This document shows positions 17,410 to 29,345 of a DNA stretch of 64,000 nt, piece by piece. The DNA comes from Oscillospiraceae bacterium (GTDB lineage: Bacteria > Bacillota > Clostridia > Oscillospirales > Oscillospiraceae): contig CADBKO010000013.1 in NCBI GenBank assembly GCA_902795345.1, positions 30,884 through 94,883 on the forward strand, written 5' to 3'. Position 1 is the stretch's first letter; every line of letters starts with the position of its first letter. The translations under genes were made by a program, and so were the position numbers. The notes under the pieces are model-generated. The model was given only the letters and a program-made list of their open reading frames with translations. It did no database searches and had not been told where the DNA came from.

Positions 17410-17438
17410 TTGACTTATCCCGCCGCAAATTATATACT
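17410..17438 (+). promoter_or_regulatory. Promoter for pepD
   Basis: -35 TTGACT (17410-17415), 17-base spacer, -10 TATACT (17433-17438), 36 bases before the pepD ATG. Confidence 0.75.
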
Positions 17439-17474
17439 TTTATAAAATGATACAAATTGAATCGGAGGTCCGAT

Positions 17475-18905
17475 ATGTCCGTTACCGACGTTTCCATCCC
17501 CATCAACCGTTATTTTGAAGAGATTTCCGCGATCCCCCGCGGTTCCGGCAATGAGGAGGGCATCAGCGCTTACCTCGCCGCCTTTGCGGAGAAGCTGGGC
17601 CTGAAATATGTGCGGGATGCTCTGAACAACGTAGTCGTTTACAAACCCGGCTCCAAGGGCCGGGAGCAGGAGCCCCCCCTGATGCTGCAGGCCCACATGG
17701 ATATGGTCTGCGAGCAGATCGGCGGCAAGGGGCACGATTTCCGGAAGGACCCCATTACGCTGATCCGAGACGGGAATATCCTCCGGGCCGACGGCACCAC
17801 CCTGGGCGCCGACGACGGCGCTGGCGTCAGCTGGATGCTGGCGATCCTCGCGGACGACTGCCTTTCTCATCCGCCGCTGGAATGTGTATTCACCGTCAGT
17901 GAAGAGACGGGCATGGACGGCGCGCGGGGCCTGAAAAAAGACCTGATCACAGCCCGGCGCATGATCGGCCTGGACGGACACGGGGAGACCGGCACCTGCG
18001 TCTCCTCCTCCGGCGGCCGTCGTCTGCTGGCCCGCTGCCCCATCCAGCTCAGCGAGAACACCTCCCCCTGCTATCTTCTGACGGTCACGGGCCTGAAGGG
18101 CGGACACAGCGGGGCATGCATCGACCAGGGACTTGGCAACGCCATCAAGCTGGGCTTCCGCATGCTGTATCAGCTGCTGGAACGGGGCGTGGATATCCGG
18201 GTTATCCGCATCACCGGCGGCGCCAAGGACAACGCCATACCCAGAGAATTTGCCGTGCTGTTCGCCTCCGATTTCTCCGCACCCATGATGGAGAAATACA
18301 CGGACCAGATCGCTGCCGACCTGAAGGAGGAGCTGATCGAAGCCGACCCGGACCTGGCCATCGAGCTGCAGGACGCGGAAAAGGTGGACAGCGCCATCAC
18401 CAGAGAAGACAGCGGGGCCCTCATCACCATGGGCTATCTGCTTCCCAACGGCATGCTGGCAAAGTCCCCCAAACTGGGCATCCCCTTCGCTTCCCTGAAT
18501 CTGGGCGTGCTCACCCAGACGGCGGAAAGCATCGACTTTGATTACTGCGTCCGCTGCCCGGTGCGCAGCATGCGGGAGGACATGAGCCGCCAGGTCGAGG
18601 GCATCAGCAGCATCTTCGGCGGCTTCATCCAGGTGCAGAACGATTACGACGGCTGGAATTACAGCGAGACTTCCCCCCTGCGGGACGCCCTGCGGAAGGT
18701 TCTGGCGGAGCAGGGCATCACGATGGAGGAAGAAGCCACCCACGGCGGCCTGGAGACCGGCATCTTCAAAGGCCGCTATCCTCAGATGGACATCATCACC
18801 TACGGTCCCCGCATGTCCGGCTGCCACACCCCCGACGAGCAACTGGAGCTGGACAGCTTCCTTCGCAGCTATCAGAATCTGGTAAAGGTCCTGGAAATCA
18901 TTTAA
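17475..18905 (+). CDS. pepD: Aminoacyl-histidine dipeptidase (beta-Ala-His dipeptidase)
   Basis: M20-family zinc dipeptidase that cleaves Xaa-His and related dipeptides in the cytoplasm. Metal and catalytic residues are visible: HMD (His74, Asp76), GADD (Asp113), and SEETG (Glu143, Glu144). The 476-residue length is typical of PepD. ATG 17475 follows GGAGG; an in-frame TTG at 17457 precedes that box and is rejected. Confidence 0.92.
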   Translation: MSVTDVSIPINRYFEEISAIPRGSGNEEGISAYLAAFAEKLGLKYVRDALNNVVVYKPGSKGREQEPPLMLQAHMDMVCEQIGGKGHDFRKDPITLIRDGNILRADGTTLGADDGAGVSWMLAILADDCLSHPPLECVFTVSEETGMDGARGLKKDLITARRMIGLDGHGETGTCVSSSGGRRLLARCPIQLSENTSPCYLLTVTGLKGGHSGACIDQGLGNAIKLGFRMLYQLLERGVDIRVIRITGGAKDNAIPREFAVLFASDFSAPMMEKYTDQIAADLKEELIEADPDLAIELQDAEKVDSAITREDSGALITMGYLLPNGMLAKSPKLGIPFASLNLGVLTQTAESIDFDYCVRCPVRSMREDMSRQVEGISSIFGGFIQVQNDYDGWNYSETSPLRDALRKVLAEQGITMEEEATHGGLETGIFKGRYPQMDIITYGPRMSGCHTPDEQLELDSFLRSYQNLVKVLEII

Positions 18906-18946
18906 TAAGCAAACGGTCCGACAGTCTGAACAAGGAGTGAATGATT

Positions 18947-19999
18947 ATGTTCCGCAAGATCCCTTACGTCCCCGCTGAGCTGGACATTGTGGAGGAATTG
19001 CCCGGCTGGTTCGGCGGCCCCTCGACCCCGCTGAGGAATACTCCCGTCACCTCCCGGGAGAACATGATGGCCCTGTTCTATGAAAAGCATCCCTTCTGGA
19101 TGCCCACCGGCCAGGAGCACAAGATGCTGAGTTCCTCCATCTACAACGACAACTTCGGCCGCGGCATGGGCCATGACAACAAGGACGTTTTCGGCATCGA
19201 ATGGGAATGGGTGCCCGCCGTCGGCGGCAGCATCGTGCGCCCCGGCGAGCCCATGCTCAGCGACGTGCGGGAATGGAAAGACAAGATCCACTTCCCGGAT
19301 CTGGACAAGTTCGATTGGAAAGAGGAAGCCAAGAAGGTCAAGATCGACGGGCGTTTTGCCTATCAGCTCAGCCTGGTCAACGGCTTCTGGTTCGAGCGCC
19401 TGATCTCCTTCATGGACTTCGCCCCCGCCGCCATGGCTCTGATCGACGAGGAACAGCAGGATGCGGTGAAGGAACTCTTCCAGGCCACCACCGATTTTGC
19501 CTGCAAGCTGGTGGACAAGCTCTGCGAGACCTGGCCCATGCTGGACGGCTTCAATATCCACGACGACTGGGGCGCGCAGAAAGCACCCTTCTTCTCCGAG
19601 GAAGTCGCCTATGAATTCTTCGTTCCCTTCATGCGGCAGCTCACCGGCCATATCCACGCCCGGGGCCGGTATGCCACCCTCCATTCCTGCGGCCATGTGG
19701 ACAGCCGGGTACAGTGCTTCATCGACGGCGGCTTCGACGAATGGGATCCCCAGCTGATGAACGACATCCACGGCCTCTATGAGCGCTGGGGCGACAAGAT
19801 CGTTCTTGGCGTCTGGCCGGATCAGTTCGACCCGGAAAAGACCAGCCTTGACGAGCAGCGGGAGCGGGCCAGAGAATTCGTCAGGATGTATTCCCAGGAA
19901 GGCAAACCCGTCATCTTCGGTCATTACGGGCGCTTTGCCCAGACGGAAGCCTTCACGGAGGAAGTCTATAAAGCCTCCCGCCTGCGTTACGGCGGCTGA
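18947..19999 (+). CDS. Uroporphyrinogen decarboxylase-superfamily protein (MtaA/CmuA-like)
   Basis: A 350-residue TIM-barrel protein of the UroD superfamily. The HSCG motif (His246, Cys248) matches the zinc site of corrinoid-linked methyltransferases such as MtaA rather than true HemE, and HDDWG (205-209) is shared with its paralogue at 58.2-59.3 kb. That favours methyl transfer, or another reaction on a methoxylated or aromatic compound, over heme synthesis. No corrinoid protein is encoded in the window, so the substrate is unknown. ATG 18947 is nine bases from AAGGAG; the ATG at 18941 is too close to it. Confidence 0.75.
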   Translation: MFRKIPYVPAELDIVEELPGWFGGPSTPLRNTPVTSRENMMALFYEKHPFWMPTGQEHKMLSSSIYNDNFGRGMGHDNKDVFGIEWEWVPAVGGSIVRPGEPMLSDVREWKDKIHFPDLDKFDWKEEAKKVKIDGRFAYQLSLVNGFWFERLISFMDFAPAAMALIDEEQQDAVKELFQATTDFACKLVDKLCETWPMLDGFNIHDDWGAQKAPFFSEEVAYEFFVPFMRQLTGHIHARGRYATLHSCGHVDSRVQCFIDGGFDEWDPQLMNDIHGLYERWGDKIVLGVWPDQFDPEKTSLDEQRERAREFVRMYSQEGKPVIFGHYGRFAQTEAFTEEVYKASRLRYGG

Positions 20000-20027
20000 A
20001 ACAGGCTCCTCACGTTTTGGTTGTCGA

Positions 20028-20073
20028 AACAGCTGCGAAATTGTAACTTTCCCCTTGCAATTTCGCAGCTGTT
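20028..20073. repeat. Perfect 16-bp inverted repeat over the V-ATPase promoter
   Basis: Arms AACAGCTGCGAAATTG (20028-20043) and CAATTTCGCAGCTGTT (20058-20073), 14-base loop. The right arm covers part of the -35 box and most of the spacer of the ntp promoter. There is no U-run after it. It may be an operator, or a terminator for the upstream gene. Confidence 0.8.
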
Positions 20074-20084
20074 CGTTATATAAT
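20055..20084 (+). promoter_or_regulatory. Promoter for the V-ATPase operon
   Basis: -35 TTGCAA (20055-20060), 18-base spacer, -10 TATAAT (20079-20084), about 30 bases before the first ntp start. Confidence 0.75.
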
Positions 20085-20115
20085 TCCATAGTTATGTGTC
20101 AATGAACGGAGGGTG

Positions 20116-20430
20116 ATGCTTATGGACGGCATCGACGCAATCCTTCAGGCTGAAAAGGAAGCCGAACGCATCCGCCGGGACGCCCGCGTTGAGGCGGACG
20201 CTTTGCTGGGCAGCGCGGAGGGCTATCGGCAGCGGACGCTGGATGCTGCCCGTCTGGAAGGCGAGGAAGAAAAGCAGCGGCTTCTGGACAATGCGCGGAA
20301 GCGGGCGGAAGAACGGAAAGCCGAGCTGCGGATCGTCGCGGACGTAAAAAACAGCGAGCTGCGTGCAGAAGCGGAAAAGCGCTTGGACGCAGCGGCGAAG
20401 ATGATCGCGGAAAGGATCGCCGGAGACTGA
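20116..20430 (+). CDS. ntpF: V-type ATP synthase peripheral-stalk subunit (G/H-like)
   Basis: A 104-residue, almost wholly charged coiled-coil protein, as expected for the peripheral-stalk partner of subunit E in prokaryotic V-ATPases. It opens the operon, the position of ntpF in Enterococcus hirae. Three possible starts lie together (GTG 20113, ATG 20116, ATG 20122); GGAGG at 20108-20111 suits either ATG. The sequence match is by composition and position more than motif. Confidence 0.75.
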   Translation: MLMDGIDAILQAEKEAERIRRDARVEADALLGSAEGYRQRTLDAARLEGEEEKQRLLDNARKRAEERKAELRIVADVKNSELRAEAEKRLDAAAKMIAERIAGD

Positions 20431-20431
20431 A

Positions 20432-22847
<2,416 letters not shown>

Positions 22848-22848
22848 A

Positions 22849-23436
22849 ATGCCGATGAACGGGATCGACAAGGTTGCTGCCCGGATCGTCTCCGACGCGC
22901 AGCAGGAAGCCTCGGCTATGAAATCGGAGGCGGAAAAGCGCGCTGCCGAGCTGAAAGCGGCTGCCGACCGGCATGCCGAGGAGCTGCGGCAGACTTACCT
23001 GGCCGAGGGCGATGCCGAAGCCGAGAAGCAGTATTCCCTTCTGGTGTCCGCTGCCGAAACGGAAGCCAAGAAGGATCTGCTGCGCGTAAAGCAGGACGTT
23101 CTTTCCGAGGCCTTTGACCGGGCGGTGCTTTACCTTCGCAATCTGGAAAAGGAGCGCTATGTGAAGCTGCTCTCCTCCCTGGCACGGAAGGCATCCGAGA
23201 CCGGCACTGAGGAGATCATCCTCAATTCGGAGGATCGGGAAAAGCTGGGCGGCGCGCTCCTGGAAGAGCTGAAACGCAGCGGAAGCCGGCTTACCCTTTC
23301 GGAGGAGACCCGGCCCATCGTGGGCGGGCTGATCCTCTCCCAGGGCAGGATCGAGATCAACTGCGCACTGGACACGCTGGCGGACCTGCACCGCAGCGAG
23401 CTGGCCGGAGAAGCCGCCAGGCTGCTGTTCGGCTGA
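22849..23436 (+). CDS. ntpE: V-type ATP synthase subunit E
   Basis: Peripheral-stalk subunit that holds the A3B3 head. Long N-terminal coiled coil (about residues 5-90) and a globular C-terminal domain with VGGLILSQGRIEINCALD, the conserved strand pair of the family. Length 195 residues. ATG is one base after the ntpK stop. Confidence 0.88.
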   Translation: MPMNGIDKVAARIVSDAQQEASAMKSEAEKRAAELKAAADRHAEELRQTYLAEGDAEAEKQYSLLVSAAETEAKKDLLRVKQDVLSEAFDRAVLYLRNLEKERYVKLLSSLARKASETGTEEIILNSEDREKLGGALLEELKRSGSRLTLSEETRPIVGGLILSQGRIEINCALDTLADLHRSELAGEAARLLFG

Positions 23437-23445
23437 GGAGACGAC

Positions 23446-24246
23446 GTGAAAAAGATCAAGGATACGGATTACCTCTACCTCTCCGCCTATCTGCAGGCCA
23501 AAAGCGCCCGCAGAAACGAGAGCGCGGAGGACAAGGCCGCCGCGTTTCGGGAGCTGAGTTCTCTGGCCCCCGATCCGCAGATCGTGGACTTTTTCCGGCT
23601 GAAATACGATTATCACAATGCGAAGGTCTATCTGAAAAGCGTAGCCGCCGGCGAGGACAACAGCCGTCTTTTCCTGCCTCTGGGCCGCTGCGCGCCTGCG
23701 GTGCTGACGGAAGCCTGCCGCACAGAGGACTATCGAAGCCTTCCGGCGGAATTTGCCGCGGCGCTGAAGGAATCCTCCGAAACCCTGGGGCGTACCTCCG
23801 ACCCGCGTCTGGCGGATTTCATCCTGGACCGGGCCTATGTGAAGGAAATGAAGGATACGGCGGAAAAGACCCGCAGCGATTTCCTTCTCGGCTATGCCGC
23901 CCTGCAGGCCGACGCTCTGAATCTGCGCGCCCTGGTGCGCATGCTGAAAAGCGGCGTCCGCCCGGAACAGCTGAAGAGCGTGCTGACGGACTGCGGAAGC
24001 GTCCGCTGCGCCGCGATCAGCTCCGCCTATCCGGATGCGGCGGCGGTGATGAGCCTTTACAAGTCCACGAAGCTCTCCCCTTCCCTCGGCGATGCGGAAA
24101 AGGCCGTGAAGGGCGAAGGGTTCGCCCCCTTCGAGCGCGCTGTGCGCAGCTGTCTGGACGGGTATATGGAGAAAGCCAAATATGCCTGCTTCGGTGAAAA
24201 CGTCCTCATCCGCTACCTTTATCAGATCGAGGAGCAAAGCACATGA
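23446..24246 (+). CDS. ntpC: V-type ATP synthase subunit C (rotor-axle cap, V-ATPase d)
   Basis: Helical funnel-shaped subunit that couples the central stalk to the K ring. The start is GTG 23446 after GAGGAG; the opening DTDYLYLSAYLQAKSARRN and the ending ENVLIRYLYQIE are typical. 266 residues is somewhat short but within the range of clostridial proteins. Ends in an ATGA overlap with ntpG. Confidence 0.85.
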   Translation: MKKIKDTDYLYLSAYLQAKSARRNESAEDKAAAFRELSSLAPDPQIVDFFRLKYDYHNAKVYLKSVAAGEDNSRLFLPLGRCAPAVLTEACRTEDYRSLPAEFAAALKESSETLGRTSDPRLADFILDRAYVKEMKDTAEKTRSDFLLGYAALQADALNLRALVRMLKSGVRPEQLKSVLTDCGSVRCAAISSAYPDAAAVMSLYKSTKLSPSLGDAEKAVKGEGFAPFERAVRSCLDGYMEKAKYACFGENVLIRYLYQIEEQST

Positions 24247-24563
24247 ACGGATATAAGATCGCCGTCATCGGTGACCGGGAGAGCGTGATGGGCTTCCGTG
24301 CCCTGGGGATCGACGTGTTCCCTGCCGACGAAGAGAATGCCAAGGCGGTTTTCACCGGCGTCGTCCGGGCGGAGGATCCCGCCTATGCCATCCTCTATAT
24401 CACGGAGGAGCTCACCATCCCCCTGCGCACGGAGATCGACGCGCTGAAGGATGAGCTGATCCCCGCCATCATCCCCATCCCCTCCAAAAACGGCACGCTC
24501 AACCTGGGTATGAACGCCCTCAACAGCGCCGTGGAGCGGGCCGTGGGCAGCAACATTCTCTGA
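24243..24563 (+). CDS. ntpG: V-type ATP synthase subunit F
   Basis: Small central-stalk subunit (V-type F; NtpG in E. hirae). The 106-residue sequence [20 protein letters not shown] followed by [11 protein letters not shown] and IPAIIPIPS is the recognisable F-subunit pattern. It is coupled to ntpC by ATGA. Confidence 0.92.
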   Translation: MNGYKIAVIGDRESVMGFRALGIDVFPADEENAKAVFTGVVRAEDPAYAILYITEELTIPLRTEIDALKDELIPAIIPIPSKNGTLNLGMNALNSAVERAVGSNIL

Positions 24564-24613
24564 TCTTTCACCTTCGCTTCTCATTCTTCAATAGGAATGG
24601 AGTTATCGAACAT

Positions 24614-26368
24614 ATGGGAAAAATCATTAAGGTATCCGGCCCGCTGGTGGTAGCCGAGGGGCTGGCAGACGCCGGCATGGCCGACGTGGTCAAGGTCGGC
24701 GCGCAGGGCCTCAAGGGCGAGATCCTGACCATGACCGGCGACCGGGCCTCTATCCAGGTCTACGAGGAGACCGCCGGGCTCGGGCCCGGCGCCGAAGTGG
24801 TCACCACCGGCGCGCCTCTCAGCGTGGAGCTGGGTCCCGGCCTGCTGGAAAGCATCTACGACGGCATCCAGCGGCCCCTCACGGAGATCCGGGCTCTGGC
24901 GGGCGAGACCATCGCCCGGGGCATCGACGTGCCCGCCCTGAACCGCACAAAGAAATGGCATTTCATCCCCGTTGTGGAGGTGGGCTGCCATGTTTCCGGC
25001 GGCGACATCATCGGCACGGTGGAGGAAACCAGCGCCATTACCCATCGTATCATGGTCCCCCATGGCGTGGAGGGTGAACTTGTCTCCATCAAGGAGGGCG
25101 ATTTCACGGTCCTGGAGACCGTGGCCGTCGTCACCATGCGGGGCGGCAGCCGGAAAGAGCTCACCATGATGCAGACCTGGCCCGTGCGCCGCAACCGGCC
25201 TTACAAACACAAATTCCTGCCCGATACCCCCATGCAGAGCGGGCAGCGGGTCATCGATACCCTCTTCCCCATCGCCAAGGGCGGCACCGCCGCCGTCCCC
25301 GGACCCTTCGGCAGCGGCAAGACCGTGGTGCAGCACGCCCTGGCCAAATGGTCGGACGTGGATATCGTGGTCTACATCGGCTGCGGCGAGCGCGGTAACG
25401 AGATGACGGACGTGCTGATGGAGTTCCCGGAGCTGCAGGACCCCCGCACCGGCGAACCGCTGATGAAGCGGACCGTGCTCATCGCCAACACCTCCGATAT
25501 GCCCGTGGCGGCCCGTGAGGCTTCCATCTATACCGGCATCACCATCGCGGAGTATTTCCGGGACATGGGCTATGACGTGGCTGTCATCGCCGACTCCACC
25601 TCCCGCTGGGCCGAGGCCCTCCGCGAAATGTCCGGCCGTCTGGAAGAGATGCCCGGCGAAGAAGGCTACCCCGCCTACCTGGCCTCCCGCCTGGCCCAGT
25701 TCTACGAGCGGGCCGGTTGCGTGGAATGTCTGGCCTCCGAGCCCCGGAGAGGTTCCCTCACCGCCATCGGCGCCGTTTCCCCACCGGGCGGCGACACCTC
25801 CGAGCCCGTTTCCCAGGCCACCCTGCGCATCGTCAAGGTGTTCTGGGGCCTGGATTCCAGCCTGGCCCATGCCCGTCACTTCCCCGCCATCAACTGGCTC
25901 AACAGCTATTCCCTGTATATGGACAACCTTCGCCCCTGGTATGACCGCAATCTGGGCCGCAGCTTCCTGGAGAACCGGGCCAAGGCTGTCGCCATCCTCC
26001 AGGAGGAGAACAACCTTCAGGAGATCGTCAAGCTGGTTGGTCAGGACGCCCTTTCCGCCGGTGACCGCCTCACCATGGAGACGGCCAAGATGATCCGGGA
26101 GGACTTTTTGCAGCAGAACGCCTTTGTGGACATCGACAACTATTCCACCTATGAGCGGCAGGCCATGCTGTTGGATATCATCCTGCGGTACGACGATCTC
26201 TGCCGCAAGGCCGTCAGCGCAGGCGCCGACCTCAACAAGCTCATCCAGATCGAGGCCCGGGACCGCATCGGACGCGCCAAATCCGTTCCCGCGGAGACCT
26301 ACGCGGAGGAATACTCCCGGATGGCGGACGATATGGCCGCGCAGATCAAGGAGGCCAGCCATGATTAA
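24614..26368 (+). CDS. ntpA: V-type ATP synthase catalytic subunit A
   Basis: ATP-hydrolysing or -synthesising subunit. The 584-residue protein has the non-homologous insertion typical of A subunits (about 110-200), Walker A GPFGSGKT (230-237), the catalytic GER (258-260) and the downstream [13 protein letters not shown] segment. Intact, with no frame problem. Its last codons overlap the ntpB start. Confidence 0.95.
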   Translation: MGKIIKVSGPLVVAEGLADAGMADVVKVGAQGLKGEILTMTGDRASIQVYEETAGLGPGAEVVTTGAPLSVELGPGLLESIYDGIQRPLTEIRALAGETIARGIDVPALNRTKKWHFIPVVEVGCHVSGGDIIGTVEETSAITHRIMVPHGVEGELVSIKEGDFTVLETVAVVTMRGGSRKELTMMQTWPVRRNRPYKHKFLPDTPMQSGQRVIDTLFPIAKGGTAAVPGPFGSGKTVVQHALAKWSDVDIVVYIGCGERGNEMTDVLMEFPELQDPRTGEPLMKRTVLIANTSDMPVAAREASIYTGITIAEYFRDMGYDVAVIADSTSRWAEALREMSGRLEEMPGEEGYPAYLASRLAQFYERAGCVECLASEPRRGSLTAIGAVSPPGGDTSEPVSQATLRIVKVFWGLDSSLAHARHFPAINWLNSYSLYMDNLRPWYDRNLGRSFLENRAKAVAILQEENNLQEIVKLVGQDALSAGDRLTMETAKMIREDFLQQNAFVDIDNYSTYERQAMLLDIILRYDDLCRKAVSAGADLNKLIQIEARDRIGRAKSVPAETYAEEYSRMADDMAAQIKEASHD

Positions 26369-27693
26369 GGAATACAAAACCATAAGAGAGATCTCCGGCC
26401 CTCTGATGATCGTCAAGAACGTGGAGGGCGTCACCTACGACGAGCTGGCGGAGATCGAGCTTCCCTCCGGGGAGACCCGGCGCTGCAAGGTGCTGGAAGT
26501 GGACCGGGATCGGGCAGTGGTACAGCTGTTCGACTCCTCCAGCGGCATCAACCTGGCGGAGAGCAAGGTCCGTTTCCTGGGCCACGGCATGCAGCTGGGC
26601 GTCAGTCCGGACATGCTGGGCCGCGTATTCGACGGCATGGGCCGCCCCATCGACGACGGCCCGGAGATCCTGGCGGACAAGTATGAGGACATCAACGGTC
26701 TTCCCATGAACCCCGCCGCCAGAGACTATCCCTCCGAATTCATCCAGACCGGCATTTCCGCCATCGACGGGCTGAACACCCTGGTCCGCGGGCAGAAGCT
26801 GCCCATCTTCTCCGGCTCCGGCCTCCCCCACGCCAACCTGGCCGCTCAGATCGCCCGCCAGGCCAAGGTGCTGGGCACCAGCGATCCCTTTGCCGTCGTC
26901 TTTGCCGCCATCGGCATCACCTTCGAGGAGTCGGAATATCATGTTCTCCAACCTGGCCAACGACCCCGCCGTGGAACGTATCTCCACCCCCCGCATGGCT
27001 CTGACGGCGGCGGAATACCTGGCCTTTGAGCAGAATATGCATGTGCTGGTCATCATGACGGACATCACCAACTACGCGGAAGCTCTCCGTGAGATCTCCG
27101 CCGCCCGGAAGGAAGTGCCCGGACGCCGCGGTTATCCCGGCTATCTTTACACCGACCTGGCCTCTATGTACGAGCGGGCCGGACGCCGCCAGGGAAAGAA
27201 GGGCTCCATCACCCTCATCCCCATCCTGACCATGCCGGAGGACGACATCACCCACCCCATCCCCGACCTGACCGGATATATCACCGAGGGGCAGATCATC
27301 CTCTCCCGTGAGCTTTATCTGAAGAACTTCCTGCCTCCCATCGACGTTCTCCCCTCTCTGAGCCGTCTGAAGGATAAGGGCATCGGCGAGGGAAAAACCC
27401 GGGAGGATCACGCCGGCACCATGAACCAGCTCTTTGCCGCTTACAGCGCCGGTAAGGACGCTGCCGAGCTGATGACCATTCTGGGCGAAGCCGCCCTTTC
27501 CGACACCGACAAGCTCTACGCCAAGTTCGCCGGAGAGTTTGAGAAGCTCTATATCGGCCAGGGCCAGGAGACGGACCGCAGCATCGAGGAGACCCTGGAC
27601 ATCGGCTGGAAGCTACTGTCCATCCTGCCCAAGAGCGAGCTGAAGCGCATCAAGCTGGAGTATATCGAGAAGTATCTCCCCAAGGAGGACTGA
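26361..27693 (+). pseudogene. ntpB: V-type ATP synthase subunit B, broken by an internal frameshifting deletion
   Basis: Non-catalytic nucleotide-binding subunit of the A3B3 head. The first 193 residues read in one frame from ATG 26361 (AAGGAGG box) up to FEESEY at 26939; the rest continues in another frame from 26941 ([14 protein letters not shown]) to the normal end KYLPKED. The region that should encode about 15 residues between EEY/F and MF, usually reading like FxxDFxxTGAIxRxV, is absent. Together the parts give 443 residues, close to the roughly 458 of E. hirae NtpB once 15 are added. A deletion of about 44 bases fits. As written the gene cannot make a full B subunit; an assembly or read error is a serious alternative because all other ntp genes are intact. 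Confidence 0.9.
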
Positions 27694-27695
27694 GC

Positions 27696-28352
27696 ATGGC
27701 CGTCATGTCGGATATCAAGCCGACCCGCATGGAGCTGAAGAAGACCAAGGCCCGTCTCAAAACCGCCACCCGCGGCCACAAACTGCTGAAGGACAAGCGG
27801 GATGAGCTGATGCGCAACTTTCTTCAGATCGTGCGGGAAAACAAGGCCCTGCGCCAGAAGGTGGAGAAGGGCCTTGCGGAAGCCATGGCCAGCATGGCCA
27901 ACGCTTCCCGGCTCATGAGCCCGGAGATCCTGGAGCAATCCCTCCTCTGCCCCAAGCAGGGCGTGGAGGTGGATATCCAGCTGAAAAACATCATGAGCGT
28001 CAATATCCCCGAATATGGCTTCCGCACCCGCACCGACGCCGCCGAGGACATTTATCCCTATGGTTACGCCATGACTTCCGGGGAGCTGGACGAGAGCATC
28101 GACCGGCTCAGCGAAGTCTTCCGGGATATGCTGGAGCTGGCCAGGGCGGAGAAATCCATGCAGCTCATGGCAGCGGAGATCGAGCGCACCCGCCGCCGTG
28201 TCAACGCCTTGGAATACGTTATGATCCCCCAGATGCAGGACACCATCCGCTATATCACCATGAAGCTGGAGGAAAACGAGCGCAGCACCACCACCCGTCT
28301 GATGAAGGTCAAGGATCAGATCCTTCAGGAAGCCCACGATTTCGAATACTGA
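27696..28352 (+). CDS. ntpD: V-type ATP synthase subunit D (central stalk)
   Basis: Central rotor shaft that turns inside A3B3. Two long coiled-coil helices (about 10-75 and 120-200) with the family start KPTRMELKKTKARLKTATRG and the conserved RRRVNALEYVMIPQM. 218 residues, normal. Last gene of the operon, followed by a terminator. Confidence 0.93.
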   Translation: MAVMSDIKPTRMELKKTKARLKTATRGHKLLKDKRDELMRNFLQIVRENKALRQKVEKGLAEAMASMANASRLMSPEILEQSLLCPKQGVEVDIQLKNIMSVNIPEYGFRTRTDAAEDIYPYGYAMTSGELDESIDRLSEVFRDMLELARAEKSMQLMAAEIERTRRRVNALEYVMIPQMQDTIRYITMKLEENERSTTTRLMKVKDQILQEAHDFEY

Positions 28353-28362
28353 CACAGTACCG

Positions 28363-28397
28363 GCCCCGCATCCGAAAGGAGGCGGGGCTTCTTTTTT
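28363..28397 (+). terminator. Terminator of the V-ATPase operon
   Basis: Stem GCCCCGC (28363-28369) with GCGGGGC (28382-28388), then a T-rich run. Confidence 0.88.
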
Positions 28398-28399
28398 CG

Positions 28400-28428
28400 T
28401 TGCATCGCCGGAGATAATGCGCTATAAT
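28400..28428 (+). promoter_or_regulatory. Promoter for the polyferredoxin gene
   Basis: -35 TTGCAT (28400-28405), 17-base spacer, -10 TATAAT (28423-28428). It begins right behind the V-ATPase terminator. Confidence 0.75.
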
Positions 28429-28456
28429 ATTCTTACTTTGATTTAGGAGAATGCAA

Positions 28457-29269
28457 ATGGCACTTGCTTTTGTGATCGACGCGGCCAAATGTAACGGCTG
28501 CTATAACTGCCAGATCGCCTGCAAGGACGAGCATGTGGGCAACGACTGGAGCCCTTATGCAAAGCCGCAGCCGGAGATCGGCCAGTTCTGGCTTCGCGTG
28601 GAGGAGCAGGTGATGGGCACGATCCCCAAGGTGCGCATCCATTACCTCCCCCGCCTCTGCAACCACTGTGAAAAGGCTGCCTGCCTGGAAGCCTGCCCGG
28701 AAAAAGCCATCCTTCGCCGGGAGGATGGGCTGGTGCTGATAGAGCCTGAGAAGTGCACCGGCTGCGGTAAATGCCGCGACGCCTGTCCCTACGGCGTCAT
28801 TTATATGAATGCGGAGCTGAGAATCGCCCAGAAGTGCACCGGCTGCGCCCATCTCCTGGACCACGGCTCGAAGATGCCCCGCTGCGTGGAGGCCTGCCCC
28901 ACGGAGGCCATTACCTTCGGGAAGGAAGAGGAACTGGAGGACGAAATCGACGGCGCTGAAGTCTGGCAGCCGGAGACCGGGCTCCATCCCAGGGTCTATT
29001 ATCGCAACGTACCGGGCTGCTTCATCGCCGGGACCCTCTATGACCCGGATAAGAAAGTGATCGTGGAAGGGGCCCGCTGCCTTCTTAGCAGCGGCGGGAA
29101 GAACTGGGAAGCCGTTACGGATTCCTTCGGTGACTTTTGGTTCCGGGACCTGAAGCACGGCATTTATGAGCTTCTGATCCATGCCGAGGGCTATGCGCCG
29201 AAGCGTATTGCCCCCATCCGCAACAAGAATTCCATAAATCTTGGGGATATTCCCCTGGAACGGGCATAA
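28457..29269 (+). CDS. Four-cluster [4Fe-4S] electron-transfer protein with C-terminal beta-sandwich domain
   Basis: Electron-transfer subunit of the DmsB/NrfC type. Sixteen cysteines form four cluster motifs: 12/15/18/22, 68/71/76/80, 100/103/106/110 and 127/130/143/147. The last 80 residues (CFIAGTLYDPDKKVIVEGAR, then DSFGDFWFRDLKHGIYELLI) resemble a carboxypeptidase-regulatory or Cna-B fold. That architecture recalls the small subunit of pyrogallol-phloroglucinol transhydroxylase and related dehydroxylases, whose large subunit is a molybdopterin enzyme, but no such subunit is nearby. ATG 28457 follows AGGAGA with good spacing; 270 residues. The partner may be the flavoenzyme encoded next. 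Confidence 0.8.
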   Translation: MALAFVIDAAKCNGCYNCQIACKDEHVGNDWSPYAKPQPEIGQFWLRVEEQVMGTIPKVRIHYLPRLCNHCEKAACLEACPEKAILRREDGLVLIEPEKCTGCGKCRDACPYGVIYMNAELRIAQKCTGCAHLLDHGSKMPRCVEACPTEAITFGKEEELEDEIDGAEVWQPETGLHPRVYYRNVPGCFIAGTLYDPDKKVIVEGARCLLSSGGKNWEAVTDSFGDFWFRDLKHGIYELLIHAEGYAPKRIAPIRNKNSINLGDIPLERA

Positions 29270-29274
29270 AGGGC

Positions 29275-29303
29275 TTGTACTTTTTCGGAAAATCAGCTAA
29301 AAT
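29275..29303 (+). promoter_or_regulatory. Promoter for the flavin oxidoreductase gene
   Basis: -35 TTGTAC (29275-29280), 17-base spacer, -10 TAAAAT (29298-29303). Suggests that this gene is not only expressed by read-through from its neighbour. Confidence 0.65.
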
Positions 29304-29345
29304 AAACTATCAACATTAGTAAAAACTGTGAAAGGATGATTACCT

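Noticed and set aside
18947-19999. True HemE uroporphyrinogen decarboxylase
   Set aside because: The HSCG zinc-type motif, two divergent paralogues and the absence of heme genes point to the MtaA/CmuA-like part of the superfamily.
26900-26980. Programmed ribosomal frameshift in ntpB
   Set aside because: There is no slippery sequence, and conserved residues are missing, so a shift alone would not restore the protein; a deletion fits better.
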